Positions 31,556-42,034 of a stretch of 64,000 bases of DNA are shown piece after piece. Each line of letters opens with the position of its first letter. The stretch's first letter is position 1. The position numbers and the translations under genes are program-made. This stretch comes from Tetramitus jugosus (lineage: Eukaryota; Heterolobosea; Eutetramitea; Acrasida; Vahlkampfiidae). The DNA lies in assembly GCA_937625935.1 (NCBI GenBank), contig OW569372.1, forward strand, positions 62,001-126,000, written 5' to 3'. The notes below the pieces were generated by a model. It ran no database searches and had not been told where the DNA came from. It saw nothing but the letters and a program-made list of their open reading frames with translations.

Positions 31556-34500
31556 TTATTGGTATTCACTTGCTGGGATAGCCATTGGCAATTCAGAAGG
31601 AGAGAGTGCTGGAGCAATCGCAAGATTCTGGATGCTCTTCCATGGTACGACTGAGAACAGAATTGTGTCTGAAGAGTCGGCACAGGCAGAGGAAGCCAAT
31701 GGATACTTGTCCGTGGCACTCAAGAATCCAGTTGAAGACACAGTTTGAGACTTTGGCTTGTTGGAACTGTCTAATGTTGCACTTCCCAGACACAGTGTGT
31801 TATCATAATAAATCTTTGTGGTGCTCGTTGTGTAACCAACTGAGAATGGAATCCATTTCAAGAAACTAGCAGTCTTTCCGCCAGCGGCCATATCAGCAGC
31901 GGTACCGGTAACTTGTGGTAGAGCATCAATAGCAATGCTGCTGACAACAGCACTATTTCTTCTGAGGTATTGCTTTCTTTGCAAGTTCCATAGAGAAATA
32001 GTTGTTGTGTCATAGATAATATCATCTCCATAGTTGCCCGAAGGACAAACAACTTGCCAGATGGCAGTTCTGTTTGTTCCAGCAACATTACCCTTGGTGT
32101 AGTCACTGACCAATCTTTCACTTGGTGAAGTATAGTTAAAGTATGAGAAGTATACAGCACTAGTCTGACTTCGCAACATAACAAAGTCACCACACTTCAA
32201 ATTCTCAGGTTCATTTGGCTCGGCAACGACCAACGAGTTGGCATTGGAAGAAATGTCAATCATGTTACATGTTTGATCCGAGACAGTTTGATAGAGCGAA
32301 GTCAATTGATCCCAGGACACATAGAAGCTTCTGGTAGGATCATAAGACATGTCCTTCAACAATTGCTGAGCAGTAGGATTACTCAATGCTTGACCAATAC
32401 CGACTGGAATAATTCTCCAGTAACCGTTTGGTGTATTTCCATAGGCGTCTGGTCTTCTCGAGTTGATATCTGTTGTCAAAGGAATAATGTCCGAGCATGG
32501 ATTACATCTCAACGCGTAGTTCTTGTTGATGTCACAGGCATTACAAGTTCTGAATGGGAATCTTGTAGACTTGCATTGATTTTCTCTGGTAACACTGGTG
32601 CTATATGCTGGAGTGTAGGAGGTTGCAGATGCATATCTGGATCTACAGCTGGAACAACTGCAAGGACCATTAGGTTCTCCGTCGAACATTGTCAGAATAA
32701 CCTTGTTGATAACTGATGGTCTTCCTTGTGTATTCAACATGTATTCTGCAAGTCTCAGACCATCGAGAATTGGTGTACCTCCTGCTGGATAGGCTAGATT
32801 CTGAATGGCATTGAGAGTTGCCGATTTGCTGTTGGTCATAGACAACATGTTCTCAATGTAGGTTCCAAATCTAACAATACCAAATCTGGCTTTCATTGTG
32901 TTAGGACTGGTTGAATCTTCAGCAAACTGGAAGTTACTGACAAGTTGGTAGGCAAAATCAATCATCTTCTTCCAATTGGCTTCACCAACTGAACCAGAAC
33001 CGTCAAATACAAGCACGATATCAGCAGGCACAGTACAGATGCAGTTGGTATATTGAACATTCAGAATGGCGTAACCCCAGATACTAGGATCGGTTGTTGA
33101 TCTCACCTTGAACTTGAATCTATCAATCTGACATTGGACACTCTTTTGGGTAAAGTCATATGATTGACCATTTTCTCTTGGAGTAGCTGCTGCTCTACAG
33201 AAACCTGCTGTTGCACAGGTATCTGTATCAGTGATCCAACTATCGAATACATAGGATCCACCCAATGGATCAGAGACTGCTGAAAGGATTTGAGGCCTGG
33301 ATAGAGTAAAGACTGTGTCTTGATCAACGACAGAGATAGTCTGATCAGGAGTACTGAGAGGGCCAGTAGTGACGACTAGAGTGATCTTAACAGTCGTAGT
33401 CAATCTATTTCCAGTATTCACATCAGCGTCTTGAATTACGACATAGAAGTAGCATGATGAGCTGGAGAAGGAGTAGCTTCTCACCAATTGAATTTGGTTG
33501 GAAACAACACTCAATGTACCAACAGAAGAATCACAAGTAGTAGGTGTAACTTGACTGATTGTGAGTCTAGTACTGTCATAGGTATCATCATCGGTTGCAC
33601 CAGAAGCTGTAAGAACATCAAAAGTAGCAACATTAGAATCTCTTCTAGCAAATAGATTCCAAGTACTGTCAGCTGCTCGAGGGCTTCTATTGACGACTCT
33701 GATTGTCAAGGTGGCTGTGGTACTAACCGCTCCAAAGGAATCTGTTGCTGTATAGGTAAGGGTCAAGTCCTCAGAACGATCTTGTCCTGCGTCGTATCGT
33801 AGGGTAGTTGAGCTGACAACGCTGGAAGTTCCTCTGACTGGAGCACTGACAATTGAGAGAGTCATTGAGTGTCCGTTTGCATCAGAGCAGAGGGACGACA
33901 CTCCTTCAGACCAAGTTTGGCCCTTATTGATCATAATAGTTTTTGATGTACAGGCTGGAGCCACATTTGTCAAGCTCACCACAACAGTGGCCACATTCGA
34001 CAATAGTTGACCATCACTCAATTGATAGGTGAAGGTCTTTGTCTTGACTTGGTCGTTGTCTACAGTAATAATAACGTCGGAACCACTAACAGTTGCACCT
34101 TGGACATTCACCAAAGAGAGAGAGTCTCCATCGACATCAGAACCTCCAGTGAAGAAGTTCTTAATAGTGTATGTCTTTTGACCACCGACAGAAGGGACAG
34201 AAATAGATTGATCGGCAGCAGTTGGACGAGTGTTCGTAACAGTAATAGAGACCTTTCCGGTTGCTGTCAGGAATCCATCAGAGCAAGTATATGTCCAGGA
34301 AGAAACAAAGGACTTGCTATCTCCAGCCTGGGTGTATGGAAGTTGCAATGCGGGAGTATATTTGATTGATGTTCCAGGTGTCACCAGTGAAAGAGTACCT
34401 TGAATTGTTGCCTGAGCTTGAGAATTGGTATTCAGTTGAGACACGCTAGATGGAGCAACATTGTTAATGAGAGAGATAAACTCATCATCATCTGAATCGC

Positions 34501-37500
34501 TACACAAGTTCAATAGATTAACTGTGACAGGGTTTGCATTCCATTTCATGGAGAGATTAGCGTCAGTTGCGACTGGAGCAGCATCAGTGAATGTAACAGA
34601 AATTGTTTGTTGAGCTGACTTTGCAAGCTTATCTGTAGCCTTGTAAGTAACTGCGAAGGTTGTTGTCAAGTCTGATGGAGTTAATACCTTCGAGAATTGA
34701 ATGGAAGAACCCACGATAGTGGCATAAGGGCTGACTACATCGACAGGAACTAGATTTGGCTTGTCCTGATCATCACTATCATTCATGCGGCCTGTGAGAG
34801 AAATATTGAACTTTGGTTCATTCCATCTCTTTGTAACAGAGAAGGAATCTGCAGTTGGCGCGTTATTAAATACATTGATCGTCAAGTTTCCAATTGAAAC
34901 AGCAGCGCCATCAGAAACAAAGTACTGAACCTGATTACCAGAAGTTGCAGTATTAAGAGTTGGAATATACTTGACTGATGTGCTTGTTGGTCTTGACACA
35001 GTTCCAGAGGTTCCTGAAGCTAACTTTGCATCAGTTACGGTGAGGGTATCACTCTCGGCATCAGTGGCTCCCTGAAGTACATTATCGAATGTGACACCAG
35101 CAGGTGATTGAGTCCAGTGAATAGTGCGCTCAAAGTTTGACACGACTGGTGCAGTATTCGTCAAGGTGATTGTGATAGTTTGGATGCTAGTTGCAACTCC
35201 ATCGGTAACTCCATAGTTGATGATAATTGGTCGGAGACTTCCTGCAACTGGAACGACAACGATACCTTGCTTATCGCCAGTCAGAGAGATGGCAGTAGAA
35301 TCTTGAATTGTTCCAGAGAAAGAGTTAACAACCGTTAAGAGATTTGAATCAGCGAAATCATTATCAATTGCTTTCAAAGCATCACTTCTGTTAACGATAG
35401 GAATTGTCAGGGTTCTACTATGATAGCTAGATATTGGAATAGCGCTGACGATAGGAGCAGAATTGGTAACCACAACTGTGAATTGTTGATAAACAACAGG
35501 AGCCCAGCTATCGGTGAAGCCAACTTGGAACGTAGTGGTTCCGACAAAGTTTGTTGCCTGATTGAATTGAACACTCAAAGTACCAGCTACAATTGAAATC
35601 GAGCCAGAAGCAGCGACAGCGGACACCAACTTCAATGGATCAGTATCAGAAAGATATGGAGTAAGATCCAAAGTTCCGGTGGTTGTTCTCCAGTGTCTGC
35701 TGAATGTGTTAGTAACACCGGTTGGAGCCGTGTTAGTGATAGTGACTTGAATAGTACCAGTGACCACCACAATGCTGTCTGTCACAGAATAAACGAAAGA
35801 GGCTGTGCCGGTGAACCCATCTTGTGGTTTGTACTTGATAGATCCTCCGTTGAATGTAACTGTATGTCCTGCAGGCAGGCCAGATACGGAATTGACCAAT
35901 GTGATTGGATCGGCATCAGCGTCGACAACAGTAGAAACAACATCAATCACAATTCCGTCGGTAGGTACATCGGACCACTTACTACTTCTTTGAATTGTTT
36001 GAGTAACAGGGGCTGTGTTTGTGACTGTAACAGTGGCTACTGCATTGGTGGAAGAGGCTCCATCAGTAACACTGTAAGTAACAGAATCCTTTCCAACAAA
36101 CTTTGCAACAGGCGTGTATGTCAAGCTCTTCTTGTCGTTAGAAATAGTCACAGTGGCTCCAGCAGTCGACTTCACTGAAGAAATAGTAAGGTAGTCTCTG
36201 TCAGCAACATCAGCATCGCTGTCATTGTCCAAGACAGACAAACTAACGAGGGTGTCTCTCCATTTAATAGAGTACGCATCATCTACAGCACTTGGGGCAG
36301 TGTTAATAGCAGTCAACTCCACAGTTTGAGAGACTTGTCCATTACTAGCTCCATCAGTGACAGTGTACCCAAATGGAATTTTTGTATTCACCGTGTATGG
36401 ACTGTTCAATTTGACAGAAGCCCAGAATCCACTTTGAGTGATAACACAAGCAGAGGCGGGAGTCGAACCAGAAACAGATAGAACTGTAATCGAATCTAAC
36501 GCATCACTGTCGAAGTCTACAGATGAAGAACCAGACGATCCGGTAAATGAACCGTTGAGCACATTGATGGACCATGAACCATCAATCAGAGATCTCCAAT
36601 GAGTACTCACAGTCTTCTTAAATGTTGTTGGAGGATTGTTAGTAATAATGAAGTCAACAGCACCTTGAGTGTGGGATACCTCATCACTGACAATAAAAGT
36701 GAATCCCTGTCCAGAGCCAACGAATGAACCATCAGTTGGAGTGAAGGTTACGGTTCCTCCGTTACGAGACACTGTACCTGCAGAGGTTGACTTAACAGAT
36801 GCAGATGCAAGTGAAATAGGGTCTGAGTTAGCATCTTGTGCTCCATCCATCACATCCGTAGTGTATCCATTCTTGATCTCTAGTCTATGAACAGGCAATA
36901 ATCGGGAGACTACTGTTGGATTTGTGTTTGTAACCTCGACTGCGACTGTGATTGTGGACTTTGAACCACTTGGACCGTCTTGATATTCAACTTTGAAAGA
37001 GTCTGTTCCAATAAAACCGGAATTCTGAATGTACGAAACCGATTTCAAATCGATAAACTCGACTGTACCATTGGATGGATTAATCATAAGTGGTGATACT
37101 AACTGCAAGGTATCACTTTGAGGCAAGTTCAGATAAGAAATTAATCCCAAGGTTTTAGGAGAATTTGGTTGTGTATCTCTCCAGTGATAGGTATAATATT
37201 GATCAGAGCTTGATGTTGAGATACTAGCTACAGTTACGTTGATCATAGCACGAGTGCTTACCAACTCATCAGTGATGTAATAGTAGAAAATATCATTTCC
37301 GGTAAAGCTGCTTGCTGGCTTATAGAAAATGCTCATACGAGAAGTGCTTGGATTTGCTTGTTTAACAACCGTAGCACCTGCGCTCACACTATCAAACTGG
37401 TCTCCAATAGCCAAATAACTTCTATCCAACACATCTGCGTCCGATGCTTTGCTCAACACATCAAAGTAATATCCATTTGAAAGTTGAGACCAATGCATAT

Positions 37501-40500
37501 TCAATGAGAAGCCAGCAGCACTTGGAGCCGTATTACTAACAGTGATACTGATTGTGTTGGTGCTACTTTCGATTCCATCACTCAATTTGTAGGTAATCAC
37601 TCCAGATCCTACCTTCCAAGAAGTACTAGGGGCAGACACCAACAACTTCAAAGATCCCGAAGCGACATCGGTTTCAATCTTAAAGTTAGTAGGGTTGGAC
37701 ACAATAGAAACTGTCAGATCATCGTTGTCTTGATCCTTCAAAGTTGGAGAAACAGTGTAAGACACTGTTGTAAACTCACGCCAATGGTAGGATGCTGTGA
37801 TAGGAGAAGTTGAAGGCTTGTTATTGTTTGTCACACTCACAGTTAGGAATGCACTGCTTGCTGATACCTCTGCATCCTTGATGTTGTATGATACTTTGAA
37901 TGTACCAAGTGATGAAGAAGATACAGGCTGAGCGATGGTGTATGTGATGAGTGATGGGTTCACACCGTCAATAACGGCAGATCCTTTGGATGGTTGAGCT
38001 GTGATGCTATTCAAAGTAAATGGATCAACATCATCATCGTAATCATTGATCAACACATTGTAAGATATAGTGGATAATCTCCAATGCATTGTGACTGCGT
38101 CATCCACAGGGACAGGCTTATTGTTTTGGAGAGTAACTGTTGCGGTTTGAGTTGCAAAGTCATATCCATCAGTGATTGTAAAGTTGAATTTGTCTGTACC
38201 AACAAAGTTTGTGCCAGGCACGAACCTAACCTTGCCAGACTCTACGCTAATCTGAGAAGAGGTTGGAGAGATCTTAGTAAGTGAGGAAATAGTTAGCGAA
38301 TCTTGAGAATCTGCATCTGTGCATCCATTCAAAACATCCAACAATAGTCCACTTGGCAATCTCCAATGTGAAGTAAATGGTTGGGAAACTGCTTTTGGTT
38401 TGTTGTTGACAACTGTCATGTTCCAGGTTGCAGATGATGATTGCCATCCATCTGAGAAAGAGCAGACAATTTTACCAACACCAACGCTTGGTTTGGTTTG
38501 GGTAAAGAGAACACCACCAGAGGAAACAACAGCATTTCCGTTTGTAGCTGACACAACAGAGAGGTTGACAATAGTATCAGAATCAGCATCAGTAATTTGA
38601 GACAAGGCATCCACAAACACGCCCTGAACGGTTGTTGACCAGTGAGTAACTGTAGCTTGAGGTGAAGCAAGAGGTACACTGTTTCTCACAGTAATTGTAT
38701 AGGAAACGGTGACATCTTGAATTCCATCAGTGAATGTCACAGGAGTACTAATAGTTCCAACGAATCCTTGAACGGGAGTGAATGTCAAAGAAGAACCAGA
38801 CTTTGAGATAGTTCCCTTTCCGGCGAAGTTAGTTGTACCAATAGATTTCAATGAGACATTATCAGGCAAATCAACGTCATTTGCAGTTGCTTTTTCGATT
38901 GCATCAACGGTCATGCTTGGTACAAATGCTCGCCAAGTGGCATTAGTAGCAAAACTAGATGCAGTAGGGACAGTGTTGTAAACAACAAACTTAACTTGGA
39001 CATCGGCTGAGGCAGGACCATCAGACACAGTGTATGTGAAAGAATCAGAGCCCAAGAAGTTGTTGTTCTGGAGATAACGAATTCTAACACCATCTGCATC
39101 TGTCTCAACAGTTGCGGTTCCGTTAGTAGGTTTTTTCACAGTGATAGTAAGGGAATCACCATCAGAATCGACAGGGTTTTGAGCAGAGAAAATTGGGATC
39201 ACTGTTCCAACAGATTGGGATGTCCAATGAACACTCTTTTGAATCAGGCCTGATTGTGGAACATTCGGATTCAATGTAATGATAGTAACAGCTGCACTGC
39301 TAGTCTTACTTGGTCCATCTGAAATAAAATAGGTGAATGATTGAGATCCAACAAATGTTGTGTTTGGAGTAAATGACAGTGTTTTCTGATCGGAAGAAAT
39401 CTTGACTGCACCCTTGAACGATGAAGGCAAAGAAATTCGATCAATGGTAAGAGAATCACCATTTGGATCAGAATCATTATCCAAGACAGACAAGGTTGTG
39501 GCACCTCCTCTCCAGTGAACAGAATAGGAATCAGCAACTGCCTTTGGTACAGTGTTTGTTACATTGATGCTGACAACAGTATCCAAAGAGTCCTTGTTAC
39601 CATCAGTAGCTCTGTAAGTGAAAGTGGTCAAACCAGTGAACACATTAGCTGGTGTGTATCGAATCTTGTTGTCTTCAATAACTACTGAGCCAGATGATGG
39701 TTGGGTAAGAGATGTTGCATTAATTGTCAATGCGTCATCATCGATATCTTTGTCATTGCTCAACACATCGATTAATAAGCTAAATCTCCAGTGGGTAGTT
39801 GCAGAATCCTTAGTAGATACAGGTGCATTGTTGTTGACTGTGATACGAACAATAGCAAATTGAGCAGAATTATCAATACCATCGGTAACTCTATAAGTGA
39901 ATAGATCACTTCCAACGTATCCTTTTGTTGGGGTGTAGGAGAACGAAGTGCCATCATTGGTAATGGAACCATGAGAAGGTTGAGTGAAATCAGAAATCTT
40001 AAGTACATCACCTGGATTAGCATCGACATCGTTCTGGATGACATTGATCGACACCACTCTATTCCACAAAAGAGAAACAACATCGTCATTTGCAATTGGA
40101 ATGTTGTTCACCTGGGTGATAGTAATATCAGAACTGGCACGAGCACCATCAACGTCCTCGATAGTATAAGTCATCTTGACAACGGCAACTTCAGTGCCTG
40201 CAGTATAATTCACTTGGGTGACCCCATTAACAGTAACGATAGAAGCAGAAGCAGTGTTACTATTCTGGATTACACCTAGAGACACTACACGAATAGTGTC
40301 CATGTTTGGATCAGAATCATTGTTGAGAACATTGATCAAAATTGGCAATTTGCGACCAACTGTTACAGCATCTGCAACAGCAATAGGTGCATCATTAGAA
40401 ACAGTTACGCTAACAGTAGCAGTAGCAGTCAAAGCCTTGGAAGAATCCTGTTGAACATCAGTCATCTTGTAAGTAAAAGTGTCGACACCCAAGAATCCTC

Positions 40501-42034
40501 TGGCTGGGCTGTACTTGATCTTCTTTCCTGATTGTTCGACCTTTCCTCCATTACTTGTAGTGAATGTGGTAAAAGGAACAAGATCAAGCTTGTCACCATT
40601 TGGATCGCTATCATTGATCAACACATCAATCAAAGTATTGAGATTCTTTGAGCAGTTAGCAGCATCATTGTTAGCCACTGGTGCAGTGTTGATAATGTTA
40701 ATGTAAACTTGACCGACAGTGGAATCATAGCCATCAGTGACAATGAACTGAACAACATCCTCTTGCACTGTATCGTAAGTTGGAGTGTACAGGATGGTGT
40801 ATTGTGCATTGTCAATGCCGTACCAATTATCACCAAAGAATCTCAATTCATTCTTGCTCTTCTTCTCGAGAGAAACTTGGCCATACTTGGTAACAGCTGG
40901 AACGATACTGACGCTCAAAGTGTCCAAAATATCATCATCTCCAATACCAAGTACAACCTTGTTGCCCTCAGTATTCTTGACTACAGTGACATTCAAATCA
41001 TTGGCAGTTGGTGGAGTGTTGTACATATCCATGGTAACATAAGTTACAGATTCCAATTCTCCATCAGTAACAACAAACTCAATAGAGTCATAGTATGGAT
41101 CAGAGATGGCCAATGGAATGTAGGTAACAGTAGTGTTCAAAGGATAGTTTTCAATTTGAGAAACACCTCTTGAGATACCGAGACTGGCAATACTAATAGG
41201 ATCGTCATTGATATCATAACAGTTTCTGAGCACGTTCAAGTGCAACACAGTGTTCTTTGGAACTCTATAAGAGTCAGGCTTGGCCACAGGTGCATCATTC
41301 TGTACATCAATAAAAATGGTAGCATTTCTTGTAGAGTTTCTATCGGACACAAAGTAAGTAAATTCATCGGCACTTCTCGACTCAACGTTTGGAGTATAGT
41401 ACACGTTGCGTTCATCGAAACTAGTCGTTCCGTGAGTCGCATCAGTAACATTCACAACAAACAGCAAGTCATTGTCCAAATCAGAGATTGACAATCCTTC
41501 TTGAACAACATCAAACACACTGAATTTGTTATTCTTTGAGTTCTTGGACACAGTGAAACGCAAATCAATCAAATCTGGTGGAGTGTTTCTCACATCAACA
41601 AACACAGCTCCAGTACTGGAGAGCTTGTCGTTGCTAATAGTGTAATTGAATGAATCTTCACCGGCATAGTACAGGAACGAGGTATAGAGAATGGACTTGC
41701 CATTGATAATGGAAGCAGAACCGTACTTTGGCTTGGTAATCTTCACAATGGTCAAGTTTCCACTCTTTGGGTCCTTGTCATTAAACAGAGCATTAATAGT
41801 AATAGGGATGGTCTTGTAAGCTGTCACATAGTCATTCTTGACCAGAGGTGGTTGATAGCCAGAACCGAGAGAGATGAGCAACACTGTGGTAAGTGTGGCC
41901 GCGAGCACTGCACAAGTAACGACAACACCTACAATAGTTTGAGCCATGGTGCCCAACTTTAGCAGAGAAATGTTGGCAGCACCTGCATGGTTGACGGCTT
42001 GAGTGCTTGATACAATAATATTGTCGTCAGCCAT
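31556..42034 (-). CDS. Giant membrane-anchored repeat protein with vWA domain (putative adhesin), 3492 aa
   Basis: One uninterrupted exon of 10.5 kb with ATG at 42034. Residues 1-30 are polar, 31-57 form a signal anchor (IVGVVVTCAVLAATLTTVLL), and the rest would be extracellular (type II). From about residue 60 to 2950 there are about 30 repeats of roughly 95 residues in the bacterial cadherin-like/Ig-like style: NTAPxA at the boundary, then NDxDxD(x)LT, xxxTPxxGFxGxDxFTYxVxDG. About 20 central repeats (numbers 6-25) add a Trp-centred boundary motif, commonly THWRxS or a variant. A von Willebrand A domain follows (about 3000-3240; DIVLVFDGSGSVGE with the DxSxS MIDAS, plus a Cys-rich insert). 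A C-terminal beta-rich region carries LWNLQRKQYLRRN. Adhesion to cells, prey or substrate is inferred from domain content. Confidence 0.85.
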   Translation of the reverse strand: MADDNIIVSSTQAVNHAGAANISLLKLGTMAQTIVGVVVTCAVLAATLTTVLLISLGSGYQPPLVKNDYVTAYKTIPITINALFNDKDPKSGNLTIVKITKPKYGSASIINGKSILYTSFLYYAGEDSFNYTISNDKLSSTGAVFVDVRNTPPDLIDLRFTVSKNSKNNKFSVFDVVQEGLSISDLDNDLLFVVNVTDATHGTTSFDERNVYYTPNVESRSADEFTYFVSDRNSTRNATIFIDVQNDAPVAKPDSYRVPKNTVLHLNVLRNCYDINDDPISIASLGISRGVSQIENYPLNTTVTYIPLAISDPYYDSIEFVVTDGELESVTYVTMDMYNTPPTANDLNVTVVKNTEGNKVVLGIGDDDILDTLSVSIVPAVTKYGQVSLEKKSKNELRFFGDNWYGIDNAQYTILYTPTYDTVQEDVVQFIVTDGYDSTVGQVYINIINTAPVANNDAANCSKNLNTLIDVLINDSDPNGDKLDLVPFTTFTTSNGGKVEQSGKKIKYSPARGFLGVDTFTYKMTDVQQDSSKALTATATVSVTVSNDAPIAVADAVTVGRKLPILINVLNNDSDPNMDTIRVVSLGVIQNSNTASASIVTVNGVTQVNYTAGTEVAVVKMTYTIEDVDGARASSDITITQVNNIPIANDDVVSLLWNRVVSINVIQNDVDANPGDVLKISDFTQPSHGSITNDGTSFSYTPTKGYVGSDLFTYRVTDGIDNSAQFAIVRITVNNNAPVSTKDSATTHWRFSLLIDVLSNDKDIDDDALTINATSLTQPSSGSVVIEDNKIRYTPANVFTGLTTFTYRATDGNKDSLDTVVSINVTNTVPKAVADSYSVHWRGGATTLSVLDNDSDPNGDSLTIDRISLPSSFKGAVKISSDQKTLSFTPNTTFVGSQSFTYFISDGPSKTSSAAVTIITLNPNVPQSGLIQKSVHWTSQSVGTVIPIFSAQNPVDSDGDSLTITVKKPTNGTATVETDADGVRIRYLQNNNFLGSDSFTYTVSDGPASADVQVKFVVYNTVPTASSFATNATWRAFVPSMTVDAIEKATANDVDLPDNVSLKSIGTTNFAGKGTISKSGSSLTFTPVQGFVGTISTPVTFTDGIQDVTVSYTITVRNSVPLASPQATVTHWSTTVQGVFVDALSQITDADSDTIVNLSVVSATNGNAVVSSGGVLFTQTKPSVGVGKIVCSFSDGWQSSSATWNMTVVNNKPKAVSQPFTSHWRLPSGLLLDVLNGCTDADSQDSLTISSLTKISPTSSQISVESGKVRFVPGTNFVGTDKFNFTITDGYDFATQTATVTLQNNKPVPVDDAVTMHWRLSTISYNVLINDYDDDVDPFTLNSITAQPSKGSAVIDGVNPSLITYTIAQPVSSSSLGTFKVSYNIKDAEVSASSAFLTVSVTNNNKPSTSPITASYHWREFTTVSYTVSPTLKDQDNDDLTVSIVSNPTNFKIETDVASGSLKLLVSAPSTSWKVGSGVITYKLSDGIESSTNTISITVSNTAPSAAGFSLNMHWSQLSNGYYFDVLSKASDADVLDRSYLAIGDQFDSVSAGATVVKQANPSTSRMSIFYKPASSFTGNDIFYYYITDELVSTRAMINVTVASISTSSSDQYYTYHWRDTQPNSPKTLGLISYLNLPQSDTLQLVSPLMINPSNGTVEFIDLKSVSYIQNSGFIGTDSFKVEYQDGPSGSKSTITVAVEVTNTNPTVVSRLLPVHRLEIKNGYTTDVMDGAQDANSDPISLASASVKSTSAGTVSRNGGTVTFTPTDGSFVGSGQGFTFIVSDEVSHTQGAVDFIITNNPPTTFKKTVSTHWRSLIDGSWSINVLNGSFTGSSGSSSVDFDSDALDSITVLSVSGSTPASACVITQSGFWASVKLNSPYTVNTKIPFGYTVTDGASNGQVSQTVELTAINTAPSAVDDAYSIKWRDTLVSLSVLDNDSDADVADRDYLTISSVKSTAGATVTISNDKKSLTYTPVAKFVGKDSVTYSVTDGASSTNAVATVTVTNTAPVTQTIQRSSKWSDVPTDGIVIDVVSTVVDADADPITLVNSVSGLPAGHTVTFNGGSIKYKPQDGFTGTASFVYSVTDSIVVVTGTIQVTITNTAPTGVTNTFSRHWRTTTGTLDLTPYLSDTDPLKLVSAVAASGSISIVAGTLSVQFNQATNFVGTTTFQVGFTDSWAPVVYQQFTVVVTNSAPIVSAIPISSYHSRTLTIPIVNRSDALKAIDNDFADSNLLTVVNSFSGTIQDSTAISLTGDKQGIVVVPVAGSLRPIIINYGVTDGVATSIQTITITLTNTAPVVSNFERTIHWTQSPAGVTFDNVLQGATDAESDTLTVTDAKLASGTSGTVSRPTSTSVKYIPTLNTATSGNQVQYFVSDGAAVSIGNLTINVFNNAPTADSFSVTKRWNEPKFNISLTGRMNDSDDQDKPNLVPVDVVSPYATIVGSSIQFSKVLTPSDLTTTFAVTYKATDKLAKSAQQTISVTFTDAAPVATDANLSMKWNANPVTVNLLNLCSDSDDDEFISLINNVAPSSVSQLNTNSQAQATIQGTLSLVTPGTSIKYTPALQLPYTQAGDSKSFVSSWTYTCSDGFLTATGKVSITVTNTRPTAADQSISVPSVGGQKTYTIKNFFTGGSDVDGDSLSLVNVQGATVSGSDVIITVDNDQVKTKTFTYQLSDGQLLSNVATVVVSLTNVAPACTSKTIMINKGQTWSEGVSSLCSDANGHSMTLSIVSAPVRGTSSVVSSTTLRYDAGQDRSEDLTLTYTATDSFGAVSTTATLTIRVVNRSPRAADSTWNLFARRDSNVATFDVLTASGATDDDTYDSTRLTISQVTPTTCDSSVGTLSVVSNQIQLVRSYSFSSSSCYFYVVIQDADVNTGNRLTTTVKITLVVTTGPLSTPDQTISVVDQDTVFTLSRPQILSAVSDPLGGSYVFDSWITDTDTCATAGFCRAAATPRENGQSYDFTQKSVQCQIDRFKFKVRSTTDPSIWGYAILNVQYTNCICTVPADIVLVFDGSGSVGEANWKKMIDFAYQLVSNFQFAEDSTSPNTMKARFGIVRFGTYIENMLSMTNSKSATLNAIQNLAYPAGGTPILDGLRLAEYMLNTQGRPSVINKVILTMFDGEPNGPCSCSSCRSRYASATSYTPAYSTSVTRENQCKSTRFPFRTCNACDINKNYALRCNPCSDIIPLTTDINSRRPDAYGNTPNGYWRIIPVGIGQALSNPTAQQLLKDMSYDPTRSFYVSWDQLTSLYQTVSDQTCNMIDISSNANSLVVAEPNEPENLKCGDFVMLRSQTSAVYFSYFNYTSPSERLVSDYTKGNVAGTNRTAIWQVVCPSGNYGDDIIYDTTTISLWNLQRKQYLRRNSAVVSSIAIDALPQVTGTAADMAAGGKTASFLKWIPFSVGYTTSTTKIYYDNTLCLGSATLDSSNKPKSQTVSSTGFLSATDKYPLASSACADSSDTILFSVVPWKSIQNLAIAPALSPSELPMAIPASEYQ

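Noticed and set aside
31585-42030. Many plus-strand open frames across the giant gene
   Set aside because: They are antisense shadows produced by the repeat codon pattern; none resembles a protein family.
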